This document shows, one piece after another, positions 4,680 through 12,912 of a DNA stretch of 12,913 nucleotides. Made by a program: the position numbers and the translations under genes. The stretch's first letter is position 1, and each line of letters opens with the position of its first letter. The stretch is from JBOHHR01 sp050740975. GTDB lineage: Bacteria > Pseudomonadota > Gammaproteobacteria > JBOHHR01. The notes below the pieces were generated by a model. It saw only the letters and a list, made by a program, of their open reading frames with translations. It was not told where the DNA came from and searched no databases. The stretch lies in contig JBOIEE010000204.1 in assembly GCA_050740975.1 (NCBI GenBank), positions 1 to 12,913 on the forward strand, written 5' to 3'.

Positions 4680-6128
4680 ATGCACGCCTCACCCACCCTT
4701 TGGCTCTGCCTGGGGCTCCCGGCTCTCCCCCTCGAAGCGCTTGGAGGGAGTGGGCATGAGCACCAGGCCTGTGTCATCACGACCGGCGGGCATGATTCCC
4801 GTGTACTGCTCGGCAATCGAGCGGCTTATGCGCTGGGTATTGCACCCGACCTCTCGATCGGGGCCGCTCAGGCGCTTGGCGAGATCCGGGTTTATGCCCG
4901 CTCCGCGGCTTCCGAGGAGGCGGCGCTCAAGGCCTTAGCCGCCTGCTGCGGGCAGTTCACTTCGTGGGTGAGCTTGGCGCCTCCGGAGGGTCTGCTCCTC
5001 GAGGTGGGCAAGAGTCTTAATCTCTTTGGGGGCATCGAAGCGCTGCTCGATCGGATACGTCGGGGGGTGCAAGCGCTTGGCTATGCGCCTTGCCTGGCCC
5101 TGGCACCCACCCCCTTGGCGGCCCTTTTTTTCGTGCGGGCAGGGCAAGAGGTGGCGATCACCGAGAGCCAAGGATCACGCGCTCTGCTTTCGCGCTTGCC
5201 ACTGACAGTATTACAGATAGAAGGATCAACAGCTAAGGCACTCTCGGGATGCGGGCTGCGAAACCTCGGCGATTTGCTGCGCTTGCCGCGCGCTGGGCTG
5301 GCGCGCCGCTTCGGTCCTCACTTAGTGTCGGTGCTCGATCGCGCCTTGGGCCGGGCGGCTGATCCGCGCCCGGCCTTCGAGCCACCGGCGAGGTTCGAGC
5401 GTTTCTTCGAGTTCGCCCATGAAGTCGAAGACGCCGAAGCTCTGCAGTTCGCCGCGCAGCGGCTGTTATTGGAGCTTACCGGCTTGTTGCGCGCCCGTGC
5501 GGCCGGTACACGGAGGCTCGATTGGATCCTCAGCCACCGCGATCGGCGGGAGAGTCGATTCAGCCTAGCGCTGGTGACAGCGAGCCGCGATCCCGAGCAT
5601 CTCGGGCAGCTCATGCGCGTTCGCCTGGAGCGAATGGCGCTTCCCGAGCCAGTGCGCCTGCTCGGGCTTGTGGTAGACACCCTAGAGCCTTTGGCCGCGA
5701 CGACGCACGCGCTCTGGCCGGAGGCGAAGCAAGCGCTGCAAGAACACGCCTCGGCCCTCATCGAACGGCTGCGGGCGCGCTTGGGCCCGGAGGCCGTTTG
5801 TGGCTTGAGCCTGGTGCCCGACCATCGGCCTGAAGCGGCCTGGCGCTTCTGCATGCCCGGGGAAGTGAGTCCTGTAGTTCCACTGAAGCGCCGCCCGCTC
5901 TGGTTGCTTAGTGCGCCTCAGCCGCTCGAGATCCATGAGGGACAACCGTATCGGGGCGGTATTTTGGAATTCCTCGATCGCAGTGAGCGGATCGAGAGTG
6001 GATGGTGGGACGGGCGGGCCATCGCGCGCGATTACTTCACCGCCCGGAATCCTGGCGGAAGCCGGTTCTGGGTGTTCCGCGAGATCGAAGGAGAACGCCG
6101 CTGGTTTGTGCACGGGATCTTCGAGTGA
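4680..6128 (+). CDS. imuB: ImuB, non-catalytic Y-family polymerase homologue
   Basis: 482 residues from the ATG at 4680 (MHASPTLWLCLGLPALPLEA); 19 nt after imuA, with CAGGG upstream. The fold is that of DinB/Y-family polymerases. The first metal-binding Asp (DxD in DinB) is replaced by LWLCLGL, and the palm DE pair by PPEGLLLEV (101-109), so polymerase activity should be absent, as known for ImuB. The thumb helix-hairpin-helix region is LSGCGLRNLGDLLRLPRAGLARRFG (188-212, contiguous). The little-finger region follows, then the typical ImuB tail ESGWWDG...RDYF.ARNPGG.RFWVFRE..GERRWFVHGIF. It acts as hub linking DnaE2, ImuA and the beta clamp. No clear clamp-binding pentapeptide was picked out by eye. 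Its stop overlaps the dnaE2 start (TGATG), implying translational coupling. Confidence 0.94.
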   Translation: MHASPTLWLCLGLPALPLEALGGSGHEHQACVITTGGHDSRVLLGNRAAYALGIAPDLSIGAAQALGEIRVYARSAASEEAALKALAACCGQFTSWVSLAPPEGLLLEVGKSLNLFGGIEALLDRIRRGVQALGYAPCLALAPTPLAALFFVRAGQEVAITESQGSRALLSRLPLTVLQIEGSTAKALSGCGLRNLGDLLRLPRAGLARRFGPHLVSVLDRALGRAADPRPAFEPPARFERFFEFAHEVEDAEALQFAAQRLLLELTGLLRARAAGTRRLDWILSHRDRRESRFSLALVTASRDPEHLGQLMRVRLERMALPEPVRLLGLVVDTLEPLAATTHALWPEAKQALQEHASALIERLRARLGPEAVCGLSLVPDHRPEAAWRFCMPGEVSPVVPLKRRPLWLLSAPQPLEIHEGQPYRGGILEFLDRSERIESGWWDGRAIARDYFTARNPGGSRFWVFREIEGERRWFVHGIFE

Positions 6129-9100
6129 TGTGCGACTGTACCGCGCCTTGTTACGCCGAGCTCCACTGCCTCTCGAACTTCACCTTCCTCCGCGGCGCCT
6201 CCCACCCCGAGGAATTGGTCGGACAGGCCCACCGGCTCGGCTACGCGGCGCTGGCGCTGACCGACGAGTGTTCGCTTGCCGGGGTGGTACGGGCGCATAC
6301 CGTGGCCAAGGCCTTAGCGATGAAGCTCCTCATCGGGACCGAAGTGAAACTCCGCGCTGGGCCCCGGCTGGTGCTCTTGGCCAGGAATCGCGCGGGCTAT
6401 GGCCAGCTTTCGGAGCTCATCACCAAAGCTCGGCGCAGAGCCGCCAAAGGGCGCTATCGTCTGGAGCGTAAGGACTTAGCACATGGCCTCGATCACTGTC
6501 TCGCCCTCTTGGTGCCCGAATGCGAGCTTTCCAAAGAAAACCTGCAAGCGCTAAAAACCGCTGCCGACTGGCTTGCGGAATGTTGGGCGGGGCGATTATG
6601 GATCGCCGTAGAGCTTCTGCGGGAGGGTGAAGATGGCGAGCGGCTTAAGCGGCTCTTCGGGCTCAGTCGAGCGACCGACATGCCCTTGGTGGCCACAGGC
6701 AACGTGCACATGCACGTGTGCCAGCGCCGTCCGTTGCAAGACACGCTCACGGCCATCCGCCTCAAGACCACCGTGCAGGCCGCAGGCCATGCCCTTTATC
6801 CGAACGGGGAGCGCTACTTGCGGTGGCGCGAGCGGCTCATGCGGCTCTATCCTAAGGAACTGCTGGCCCAGACCATAGCGATCGCCGAGCGCTGTGATTT
6901 TTCCCTGGATGAGCTTCGCTACGACTATCCCGAGGAGCTCGTGCCGGCCGGTGAGACGCCAACGACCCATCTGCGCCAGCTGACCGAGCAGGGCATGCAT
7001 ACGCGTTGGCCTGAGGGTGTGCCCCTCAAGATTCGATCTCAGGTCGAGCACGAGCTTGCGCTCATCGCCGAGCTTGGTTACGAAGCGTATTTTCTGACCG
7101 TCCACGATATCGTCGAATTCGCACGCCGCCGTGGCATCCTCTGCCAAGGGCGGGGCAGTGCAGCGAACTCCGCGGTCTGTTATTGCCTCGGCATCACCGA
7201 GGTCGATCCCGCGCGTATGGAGATGCTCTTCGAGCGCTTCGTCTCGAAGGAACGCCACGAACCCCCTGACATCGATGTCGATTTCGAGCACCAGCGCCGT
7301 GAGGAAATCATCCAGTATATTTATGAGAAGTACGGCCGCGAGCGTGCGGCGCTGGCGGCGACCGTGATCACCTACCGTTCGAAGAGCGCGATCCGGGATG
7401 TCGGCAAGGCCCTCGGCATGAGCCTCGCGCAAGTCGATCGGCTGGCCAAGAACATGTATTGGTGGGACGGGAAAACCCTGTCGCTTAAGCGCTTGCGCGA
7501 GATCGGTTTTGACCCCGGCAATCCCATCATCGGGCGTTTGGTCGCTCTCATCGGTCAGCTCGTCGGTTTCCCGCGCCACCTCTCGCAACACGTCGGGGGA
7601 ATGATCATCTCGCGCGGCCCGCTGGCCTGTCTCGTTCCTATCGAAAACGCGGCGATGCCGGCACGGACCGTGATCCAATGGGACAAAGACGATCTCGATG
7701 CGCTGGGGCTCCTCAAGATCGACTGCTTGTGTTTGGGGATGCTGTCCGCGATTCGTCATGCCTTTGATCTGATCGAAGCGTGCCAGGGCCGAAGGCTCAC
7801 GCTCGCCACCGTACCCCCAGAAGATCCCGCGACCTATGCCATGATCCAGAAAGCCGACACCATAGGGGTCTTTCAGATCGAATCGCGGGCACAGATGGCG
7901 ATGCTGCCGCGGCTCAAACCGGTCTGCTATTACGATCTGGTGATCGAGGTCGCGATCATTCGACCGGGACCTATCCAGGGCGAGATGGTGCATCCCTACT
8001 TGCGCCGGCGGCACGGCTTAGAACCCGTGACCTATCCGAGTGAAGAAGTGCGCGGGGTGCTCGAGCGGACTTTGGGTGTGCCGCTGTTTCAGGAGCAGGT
8101 GATCAAGCTCGCGATGGTGGCCGCGGGGTTCAGCCCCGGGGAAGCCGATGAGCTGCGCCGCTCGATGGCCACCTGGAAACGCAACGGCGGCATCGAGCGG
8201 TTCCGGCAAAAGCTCATCGAGGGTATGCGCGAGCGCGGTTATCCAGAGCGCTTCGCACACCAGATCTATAAACAGATCGAGGGCTTTGGCGAGTACGGGT
8301 TCCCGGAGAGCCATGCGGCGAGCTTCGCGCTTCTCGTCTATGTCTCCGCCTGGCTCAAATGCCACCAGCCCGCCGCCTTCACAGCGGCCTTGTTAAACAG
8401 TCAGCCGCTTGGGTTCTACGCCCCCTCGCAATTGGTGCAGGACGCCCAGCGCCACGGGGTGGAAGTCCGTCCAGTCGATGTCAGCGCGAGCGAGTGGGAT
8501 TGTACCCTGGAGCCCACCTTGACCGGCCAGTGGGCACTCCGTCTTGGGCTGCGCAGGGTCAAGGGCCTCTCCAAGGCGAGTGCCGAGCACCTGGTGGAAG
8601 CGCGTGCACAGGGTCGCTTCACGGATGTCGAGGATCTGGCGTGGCGTGCGGGGCTCAATCAGCGCGATCGCGAGGCGCTCGCCGCCGCCGATGCGCTCGC
8701 TTCCCTCGCCGGCCACAGGCATCAGGCGCACTGGAGCGCGCTCGGCATCGAAGCACCTTTACCGCTGCTTGCGAAAACGCGGCCCAATGAGGCGTGGCCG
8801 CTCCTGCGCCGCCCGACCGAAGGGGAGGCGATCGTCGCCGATTACGAAAGCCTCGGCTTGAGCTTGCGGCGGCATCCGCTGGCTCTCCTACGGGCGCGCC
8901 TCGAGCGCCTGCATTATCTCACCGCCGCGGAGATCCAGCGCTCGGCCCACGGGCAGCCCATCCGCACCGTGGGTCTGGTGATCACCCGGCAACGACCCGG
9001 AACCGCGACCGGGGTCGTCTTCGTCACGCTCGAAGATGAAACCGGCTATGTCAATCTCATCGTCTGGAGCAGCCTGGTCGAGAAGCAACGAAAAGAGCTG

Positions 9101-9235
9101 CTCGGCTCACGCCTTTTAGGCGTCAGTGGCGAGGTACAGCGCGAGGGGGAGGTAGTGCACGTGCTGGCCCGGAGACTCGAAGATCATACCGGATTCCTAG
9201 GAAGCCTGATCACGCAGTCGCGGGATTTTCATTAA
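6128..9235 (+). CDS. dnaE2: DnaE2 (ImuC) error-prone DNA polymerase
   Basis: 1035 residues, normal for DnaE2. The N-terminal PHP domain begins with YAELHCLSNFTFLRGASHPE (9-28). The polymerase core has GRGSAANS, the palm aspartates of PPDIDVDF (Asp381, Asp383, Asp385), LSQHVGGMIIS, and the third acidic residue in LLKIDCLCLGM (Asp532). It continues through TIGVFQIESRAQM, EVAIIRPGPIQG and GFPESHAASFALLVY. A helix-hairpin-helix region lies near 825-870 and an OB fold near 940-1010 (GLVITRQRPGTATGVVFVTL). All catalytic residues are present, so this is the enzyme that extends across lesions, with ImuB and ImuA, during the SOS response. The ATG overlaps the imuB stop. It is the last gene of the operon; no clear terminator follows. 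Confidence 0.96.
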   Translation: MCDCTAPCYAELHCLSNFTFLRGASHPEELVGQAHRLGYAALALTDECSLAGVVRAHTVAKALAMKLLIGTEVKLRAGPRLVLLARNRAGYGQLSELITKARRRAAKGRYRLERKDLAHGLDHCLALLVPECELSKENLQALKTAADWLAECWAGRLWIAVELLREGEDGERLKRLFGLSRATDMPLVATGNVHMHVCQRRPLQDTLTAIRLKTTVQAAGHALYPNGERYLRWRERLMRLYPKELLAQTIAIAERCDFSLDELRYDYPEELVPAGETPTTHLRQLTEQGMHTRWPEGVPLKIRSQVEHELALIAELGYEAYFLTVHDIVEFARRRGILCQGRGSAANSAVCYCLGITEVDPARMEMLFERFVSKERHEPPDIDVDFEHQRREEIIQYIYEKYGRERAALAATVITYRSKSAIRDVGKALGMSLAQVDRLAKNMYWWDGKTLSLKRLREIGFDPGNPIIGRLVALIGQLVGFPRHLSQHVGGMIISRGPLACLVPIENAAMPARTVIQWDKDDLDALGLLKIDCLCLGMLSAIRHAFDLIEACQGRRLTLATVPPEDPATYAMIQKADTIGVFQIESRAQMAMLPRLKPVCYYDLVIEVAIIRPGPIQGEMVHPYLRRRHGLEPVTYPSEEVRGVLERTLGVPLFQEQVIKLAMVAAGFSPGEADELRRSMATWKRNGGIERFRQKLIEGMRERGYPERFAHQIYKQIEGFGEYGFPESHAASFALLVYVSAWLKCHQPAAFTAALLNSQPLGFYAPSQLVQDAQRHGVEVRPVDVSASEWDCTLEPTLTGQWALRLGLRRVKGLSKASAEHLVEARAQGRFTDVEDLAWRAGLNQRDREALAAADALASLAGHRHQAHWSALGIEAPLPLLAKTRPNEAWPLLRRPTEGEAIVADYESLGLSLRRHPLALLRARLERLHYLTAAEIQRSAHGQPIRTVGLVITRQRPGTATGVVFVTLEDETGYVNLIVWSSLVEKQRKELLGSRLLGVSGEVQREGEVVHVLARRLEDHTGFLGSLITQSRDFH

Positions 9236-9299
9236 GAAAACCGGCGAAGTACCGAACAGCTACGACAGGGAACCCGCCTTTCGCTCATATGGAGGAACC

Positions 9300-9356
9300 A
9301 TGGATGTCAAAGTGACACTTAAGCCCGGTCAAAAGGATACCAAAAATAATACCCAA
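9300..9356 (+). pseudogene. Truncated small gene, N-terminus only (VKVTLKPGQ type)
   Basis: A very good ribosome binding site (GGAGG, 5-6 nt before the ATG) starts MDVKVTLKPGQKDTKNN. From memory this resembles the start of a family of small proteins beginning VTLKPGQ.GTKKL, often seen in transposon-rich gammaproteobacterial genomes; that recollection is not checked. After about 19 codons the likeness stops, and the open frame continues to 9608 only as antisense of the convergent helicase gene. I read it as the 5' stub of a gene cut off by a rearrangement at about 9355, close to the helicase 3' end. Confidence 0.45.
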
Positions 9357-9360
9357 GGGT

Positions 9361-12108
9361 TCAGGCTGCAGTGCCTGCTTTCAGGAACTGATCCACCGCC
9401 AGGGCGAGCGGCTCGCATGCCGCTTCATCGTTCGCCAGGGATCCTTTGCCCACTTTTTCGCCCCAACACCAAGCCAGAGAGGGCGCCAGGAGATCTTCCA
9501 TCCCTTTCGGCTCTGGGAGGCGATTCTCGACCGCAAGAGCGCTGCCGAGCGCGTGCAGGGCTTCAAAAAGCGCTTGGCGGCTCTCGGCGAGTAGCTCGGC
9601 GGTGCTGAGCACCCGGCTCATCTTCAAGCGCCGCGCAGCGTGGGCGCGATGCGCCGCCGCCTTTTGTTTTTCTTCATCGGATAAAGCCATTTTGGCGTCT
9701 ATCCCGGCTTCGTCCTCCAACAAGGGGCGGCTGCCGCGCATGGTCCGCTGGATGAGCCCCGTCTTGGCTAGGCGTTCGAGAGCGTCTGCGGTGTCGCGAT
9801 CCACCACCTCCAGATAGGTCGGCGACAGCGGATCGCTGTTGCCAAACAACTCTTGGTGCAAGCCTTGGAGCCGCTCGCGCCATTGGGGGGAATCACGATC
9901 GACCACGACCATGAGCACCGAGTGGTTGCCCTCTAGCGGGTATTGCTCCTCGCAGCGGATGAGCGCCCCGTTGAGGTGTTCACGCGCCAGTCTGGCAAAC
10001 GCTAGCGCGCGATCGGTTGGGATCGGCGGTTTGGGCGGGGGAACGGATACAGGTGCCGCGGGGTGGACCAACTGGTTTAGCCGATCGAGGAACGCCTGTT
10101 TGCCACCGCCGAACGGGATCGCGCCGAGATCGCCCTTACGTTCCAGAACGCCATCGGCCAGCGCCTGCTTGTTGGCGAGCGTGCCCAGCATGCGGCTTTC
10201 GATCGTGTCCTGGGAGACGAGATTGATCACGGTGACGGGGCGGGTCTGGTTTTTTCGCCAGGCGCGGGCAATGCGCTGTTCCAGCTTGGCGGGGTTCCAG
10301 GGCAGATCGCAGTTGATAACCACGCTTGCATTCTGGAGATTGAGACCGGTGCTGCCCGCGTCGGTGCTGAGAAACACGCGGCAGTTCGGATCGTTTTTGA
10401 ACAGATTGATCTCGGCCCGCCGGCGCAACTGCGGAACGCTTCCGGTGTGCCAGGCGCAGCCGAGCGCGCGCCTGCGGCAGCGATCGCGCACCAAATCGAG
10501 CATGCGCTCCCACTCAGAGAAAACGATCACCTTGACGCCGGCATTGTCGCGGCATTCTTCCAGGATCTTTTCCAGCTCCCCGAGCTTGGGGCAGACGCGA
10601 TCATTCGCATCGAGGATGTAATTGGTGTCGCAGATCATGCGCATCATCGCCAGCTCGCGCATCAGTTTTTCCTGCTGCTGCTGGGTGAGAGGCCGGCGGC
10701 GGGCCGCGGCCGCGAGCCGGGCTACTTGATCCTCGTGGTCCACGTAGGCCGCTCGTTGCCCCTCCGACAAGGGCACGAAAAAGTTCTTGTCCGTACGGTC
10801 GGGCAACTCTGTCTCCACATCCGATTTGCGGCGGCGGAGCATGTAGGGCGTAATGCGCTGGTGCAGGCGTTCGAGGTTCTTGTATCCACACGGGCGGCCC
10901 CGCTCGTCCAGCTCGTAGAACTCGCGATTAAAGCGAAACAGAGGACCGAGGACGGCGGGATTGAGAAAGTCCATCAAGGAATGGATCTCATCGATCCGGT
11001 TTTCGATGGGCGTGCCCGTCAGCACAAACGCATAGCGGCTCTTGAGACGCTTCACCGCTTGGGCCGTTAAGGTGCTCCAGTTCTTGATCCGTTGCGCTTC
11101 GTCCAGGACCACGATGTCGGGCCGGAGTTGTTCATTCACCGTGAGCGCGTCCTTGATCATCTGCTCGTAATTAACAATGGTAAAAAACGGAGCGTGGGCA
11201 TAGGCCTTGAGCCGTTCCTTGGGACCCCCGAAGACGATCCGGTAGGGCAAGCGGGTGAAGCGCTGGAGCTGATCTTCCCACTCCGTTTTGAGCGAGGCGG
11301 GCGTCACGATCAGCGCGCGCTCGGCTTTCCCCAGCCGGTGGATGAGCGCACAGGCGGCGATGGCTTGTGCGGTCTTACCGAGCCCCATCTCGTCGGCCAG
11401 CAGGGCGCGCTCGGTGAAGGCGAGATGCAGCATGCCTTCGCGCTGGTAGGGAAAAAGAGGGATCACGGTTTCCTGCGGCGGCCACTCGCCGGCGTGCACC
11501 CGGCGTTCGTACTCCCTGCGCAGTAGCTTACGTTCGGAGGCTTGGCGCGAGGAAAGCAACCACGGCTCGACCTCCTGAGAGATGCGCAGCGCTGGGATCG
11601 CCGCCTTGGTCAACCTTTCGATTGCCGCTCCTGTGGACCCATCTTTCAGCACGCCGCACTCGTCGAAGAGTCTTCGGAGCGGCTGCGTGAGATCCTTCAG
11701 TCCGTTCGCCACGCGCAACGTGTCAGCGGCGTGGTCCGGCACGATGTCGATGCGATGGCCGCCGTTTTCTACCGCCGCCTTGAACAACTTCTTGAATCGC
11801 CCCTCTAAGTGCAAGACCACCGCCTCGACGTGTTTGCAGGTGCCTAAACCGTTGATGCGAAAGTCTACGCAGTTACAGGCGAATTGCCGCTCGCGAACGC
11901 TCCGGATCTCGACGGAGTAGGTGAGCCCGCTGCCGGAGCGGACGCGGAAGTTGGAAAAGATCGGATGCCTGGAATCGAGATTGCTGATAGCGAAATGCTC
12001 GGATCGGGCGCGGATCCGGCGGCGCTCGAGTTCATCCTCGTCCGTCGTGCGCCAGTTGTGAACGGGCGGGACCTTCGGGGCAGAAACTTTGCGTTTGGCA
12101 GGCGGCAT
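9361..12108 (-). CDS. SWIM zinc-finger SNF2-family helicase/ATPase
   Basis: 915 residues from the ATG at 12108 (MPPAKRKVSAPKVPPVHNWR). A SWIM zinc finger comes first: CxC (Cys78, Cys80) and CKH (Cys91, His93), within a domain starting about residue 50. The SNF2 core follows: FPYQREGMLHL, Walker A ADEMGLGKTAQ (Lys245), TPASLKTEW, the Walker B box LDEAQRIKNW (336-339 DEAQ), LTGTPIENR (363-371), then the helicase C half with IVFSEW, STDAGSTGLNLQNASVVI and QRIARAWRKNQ. A C-terminal region of about 250 residues is unrecognised. Proteins of this kind move on double-stranded DNA or remodel nucleoprotein; a repair role is plausible but unproven. The frame extends to an ATG at 12222 adding 38 residues, but that has no good ribosome binding site. 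It is convergent with the imu cassette. Confidence 0.88.
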   Translation of the reverse strand: MPPAKRKVSAPKVPPVHNWRTTDEDELERRRIRARSEHFAISNLDSRHPIFSNFRVRSGSGLTYSVEIRSVRERQFACNCVDFRINGLGTCKHVEAVVLHLEGRFKKLFKAAVENGGHRIDIVPDHAADTLRVANGLKDLTQPLRRLFDECGVLKDGSTGAAIERLTKAAIPALRISQEVEPWLLSSRQASERKLLRREYERRVHAGEWPPQETVIPLFPYQREGMLHLAFTERALLADEMGLGKTAQAIAACALIHRLGKAERALIVTPASLKTEWEDQLQRFTRLPYRIVFGGPKERLKAYAHAPFFTIVNYEQMIKDALTVNEQLRPDIVVLDEAQRIKNWSTLTAQAVKRLKSRYAFVLTGTPIENRIDEIHSLMDFLNPAVLGPLFRFNREFYELDERGRPCGYKNLERLHQRITPYMLRRRKSDVETELPDRTDKNFFVPLSEGQRAAYVDHEDQVARLAAAARRRPLTQQQQEKLMRELAMMRMICDTNYILDANDRVCPKLGELEKILEECRDNAGVKVIVFSEWERMLDLVRDRCRRRALGCAWHTGSVPQLRRRAEINLFKNDPNCRVFLSTDAGSTGLNLQNASVVINCDLPWNPAKLEQRIARAWRKNQTRPVTVINLVSQDTIESRMLGTLANKQALADGVLERKGDLGAIPFGGGKQAFLDRLNQLVHPAAPVSVPPPKPPIPTDRALAFARLAREHLNGALIRCEEQYPLEGNHSVLMVVVDRDSPQWRERLQGLHQELFGNSDPLSPTYLEVVDRDTADALERLAKTGLIQRTMRGSRPLLEDEAGIDAKMALSDEEKQKAAAHRAHAARRLKMSRVLSTAELLAESRQALFEALHALGSALAVENRLPEPKGMEDLLAPSLAWCWGEKVGKGSLANDEAACEPLALAVDQFLKAGTAA

Positions 12109-12446
12109 CCTGGTTCCAAGGATAAGGAATCCGAGCTTATCTGTCGACAGGGTCTCAACGTGCTGCGGATCCACCTTACCGTAAAGCTTGCCGGCCCGAA
12201 TAAGTCTACAACACTTGCCCATCTACCGATCGCCGCCGACCGGGCGTGATGCGCCGGCTTCTTGCCTCCTTACAAGCTTCTGCACTAGCCAAGCAGTTGG
12301 CGAATTGCCGATAAGGTCGTCCGGCCCTGTTCACCGGGGAAAAAAGCGCTTGTTTTTGCAGGCCGGAGACAAGGCGGCACTTATTAAGAGCTGATTTTTT
12401 CAGTCCCCTTCGGCAAATTTCCACGACCCTGTACGTGAGTAATAAG

Positions 12447-12567
12447 TGAAGCCGTCAGGACGCCTTCCAGGCAGAGGGCTTCAACCCTACGGTGCGGATC
12501 GAGTGCTTTGGCACTCACACCGTCGTTTCGATCGTAAAAGGCGGAGGGTGCGTTGTTCCCTCTTTTT
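12447..12567 (+). ncRNA. Structured leader or small RNA candidate
   Basis: Three stem-loops lie in a row. TGAAGCC (12447-12453) pairs with GGCTTCA (12477-12483) and encloses GCCT-TCC-AGGC (12462-12472). ACGGTG (12489-12494) pairs with CACCGT (12518-12523) and encloses GAGTGC-TTTG-GCACTC (12501-12516). GAGGG (12544-12548) pairs with CCCTC (12558-12562) and is followed by TTTTT. An alternative pairing AGGG/CCCT (12475-12478 with 12485-12488) competes with the first stem. The block ends 32 nt before the ATG of the small secreted-peptide gene. It could be a 5' leader with attenuator, a small RNA, or mobile-element end structure. Confidence 0.35.
12544..12567 (+). terminator. Weak intrinsic terminator or attenuator
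   Basis: Five-bp stem GAGGG/CCCTC with a 9-nt loop directly followed by TTTTT. The stem is short, so strength is doubtful. It sits just upstream of the gene at 12600 and so could act as an attenuator for it. Confidence 0.4.
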
Positions 12568-12599
12568 CAATCAGAGGATTCTGTCTGTGAGGAACGCAA

Positions 12600-12818
12600 A
12601 TGAAAACTAACAGGTATCTCTTCTTAGTTCTGGCCCTGTTCGTGGGGCTATCGTCACCCGCCACGCACGCCAACGCGTACTTGATGAAACGCGTTTCCAA
12701 GGATAAGCCCGAGACTGTCGAGCCTCTCTCCATTCGATACGTCAAGGGCCTGCTCAATACCCGCATCCGTGGTGCCCGGCTAGCTAAGCTAGTGCAGTGT
12801 CCGAGAAATAACTGGTGA
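12600..12818 (+). CDS. Small putative secreted peptide (72 aa)
   Basis: The ATG at 12600 has a good site, GAGGA (12589-12593), 6 nt upstream. The N-terminus MKTNRYLFLVLALFVGLSSP with THANA is a textbook Sec signal peptide: positive start, hydrophobic core, and an Ala-x-Ala cleavage site after about residue 26. The mature part would be about 46 residues, basic, with a single Cys (VQCPRNNW end). No family was recognised. The last codons run through the CTAGC-TAA-GCTAG palindrome at 12780-12792, so the C-terminus may be altered by an insertion or rearrangement there. Because no hairpin-free promoter is obvious, control by the structured region upstream is possible. Confidence 0.55.
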   Translation: MKTNRYLFLVLALFVGLSSPATHANAYLMKRVSKDKPETVEPLSIRYVKGLLNTRIRGARLAKLVQCPRNNW

Positions 12819-12912
12819 TTTGGTTTTCTCTGTTCTGCTGCGCGGTGCGGTACAGCCGGGCTTGATCTGCTCCAAAGTTTGACGGCACCGAGCGAGTTTG
12901 GTCTGGATGGAT
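12784..12912 (-). other. Possible C-terminal end of a minus-strand gene entering from the right
   Basis: A minus-strand frame is open from the right edge to a TAG at 12784-12786. It encodes 42 residues ending NFGADQARLYRTAQQNRENQ then ITSYFSDTALA. It overlaps the 3' end of the plus-strand small gene and stops inside the CTAGC-TAA-GCTAG palindrome. It could be the end of a transposase whose element boundary is near TGCAGTGTCCGAG, but 42 open codons can occur by chance and no family was recognised. Confidence 0.2.

Larger units (their letters stand above)
12223..12599. other. Intergenic stretch, no recognised gene
   Basis: No convincing protein gene on either strand. On the minus strand an isolated strong ribosome binding site, AAGGAGG (plus coordinates about 12267-12273), has no start codon at useful distance. 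From about 12447 the plus strand has a run of hairpins, described separately. An open frame on the plus strand encoding FQAEGFNPTVRIECFGTHTV (from about 12465 to a TGA overlapping the next ribosome binding site) has no start codon with a ribosome binding site, so I do not call it. Confidence 0.5.

Noticed and set aside
6596..8014. 472-codon minus-strand frame
   Set aside because: Shadow of dnaE2. The plus-strand protein has complete polymerase motifs here; long antisense frames are common in GC-rich genes.
10447..11070. 207-codon plus-strand frame inside the helicase
   Set aside because: Antisense to intact SNF2 motifs; no ribosome binding site and no recognisable domain.
12109..12222. N-terminal extension of the helicase from the ATG at 12222
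   Set aside because: No good ribosome binding site, and the 38 extra residues do not resemble the usual start of this helicase type, though the frame is open and the choice is not certain.
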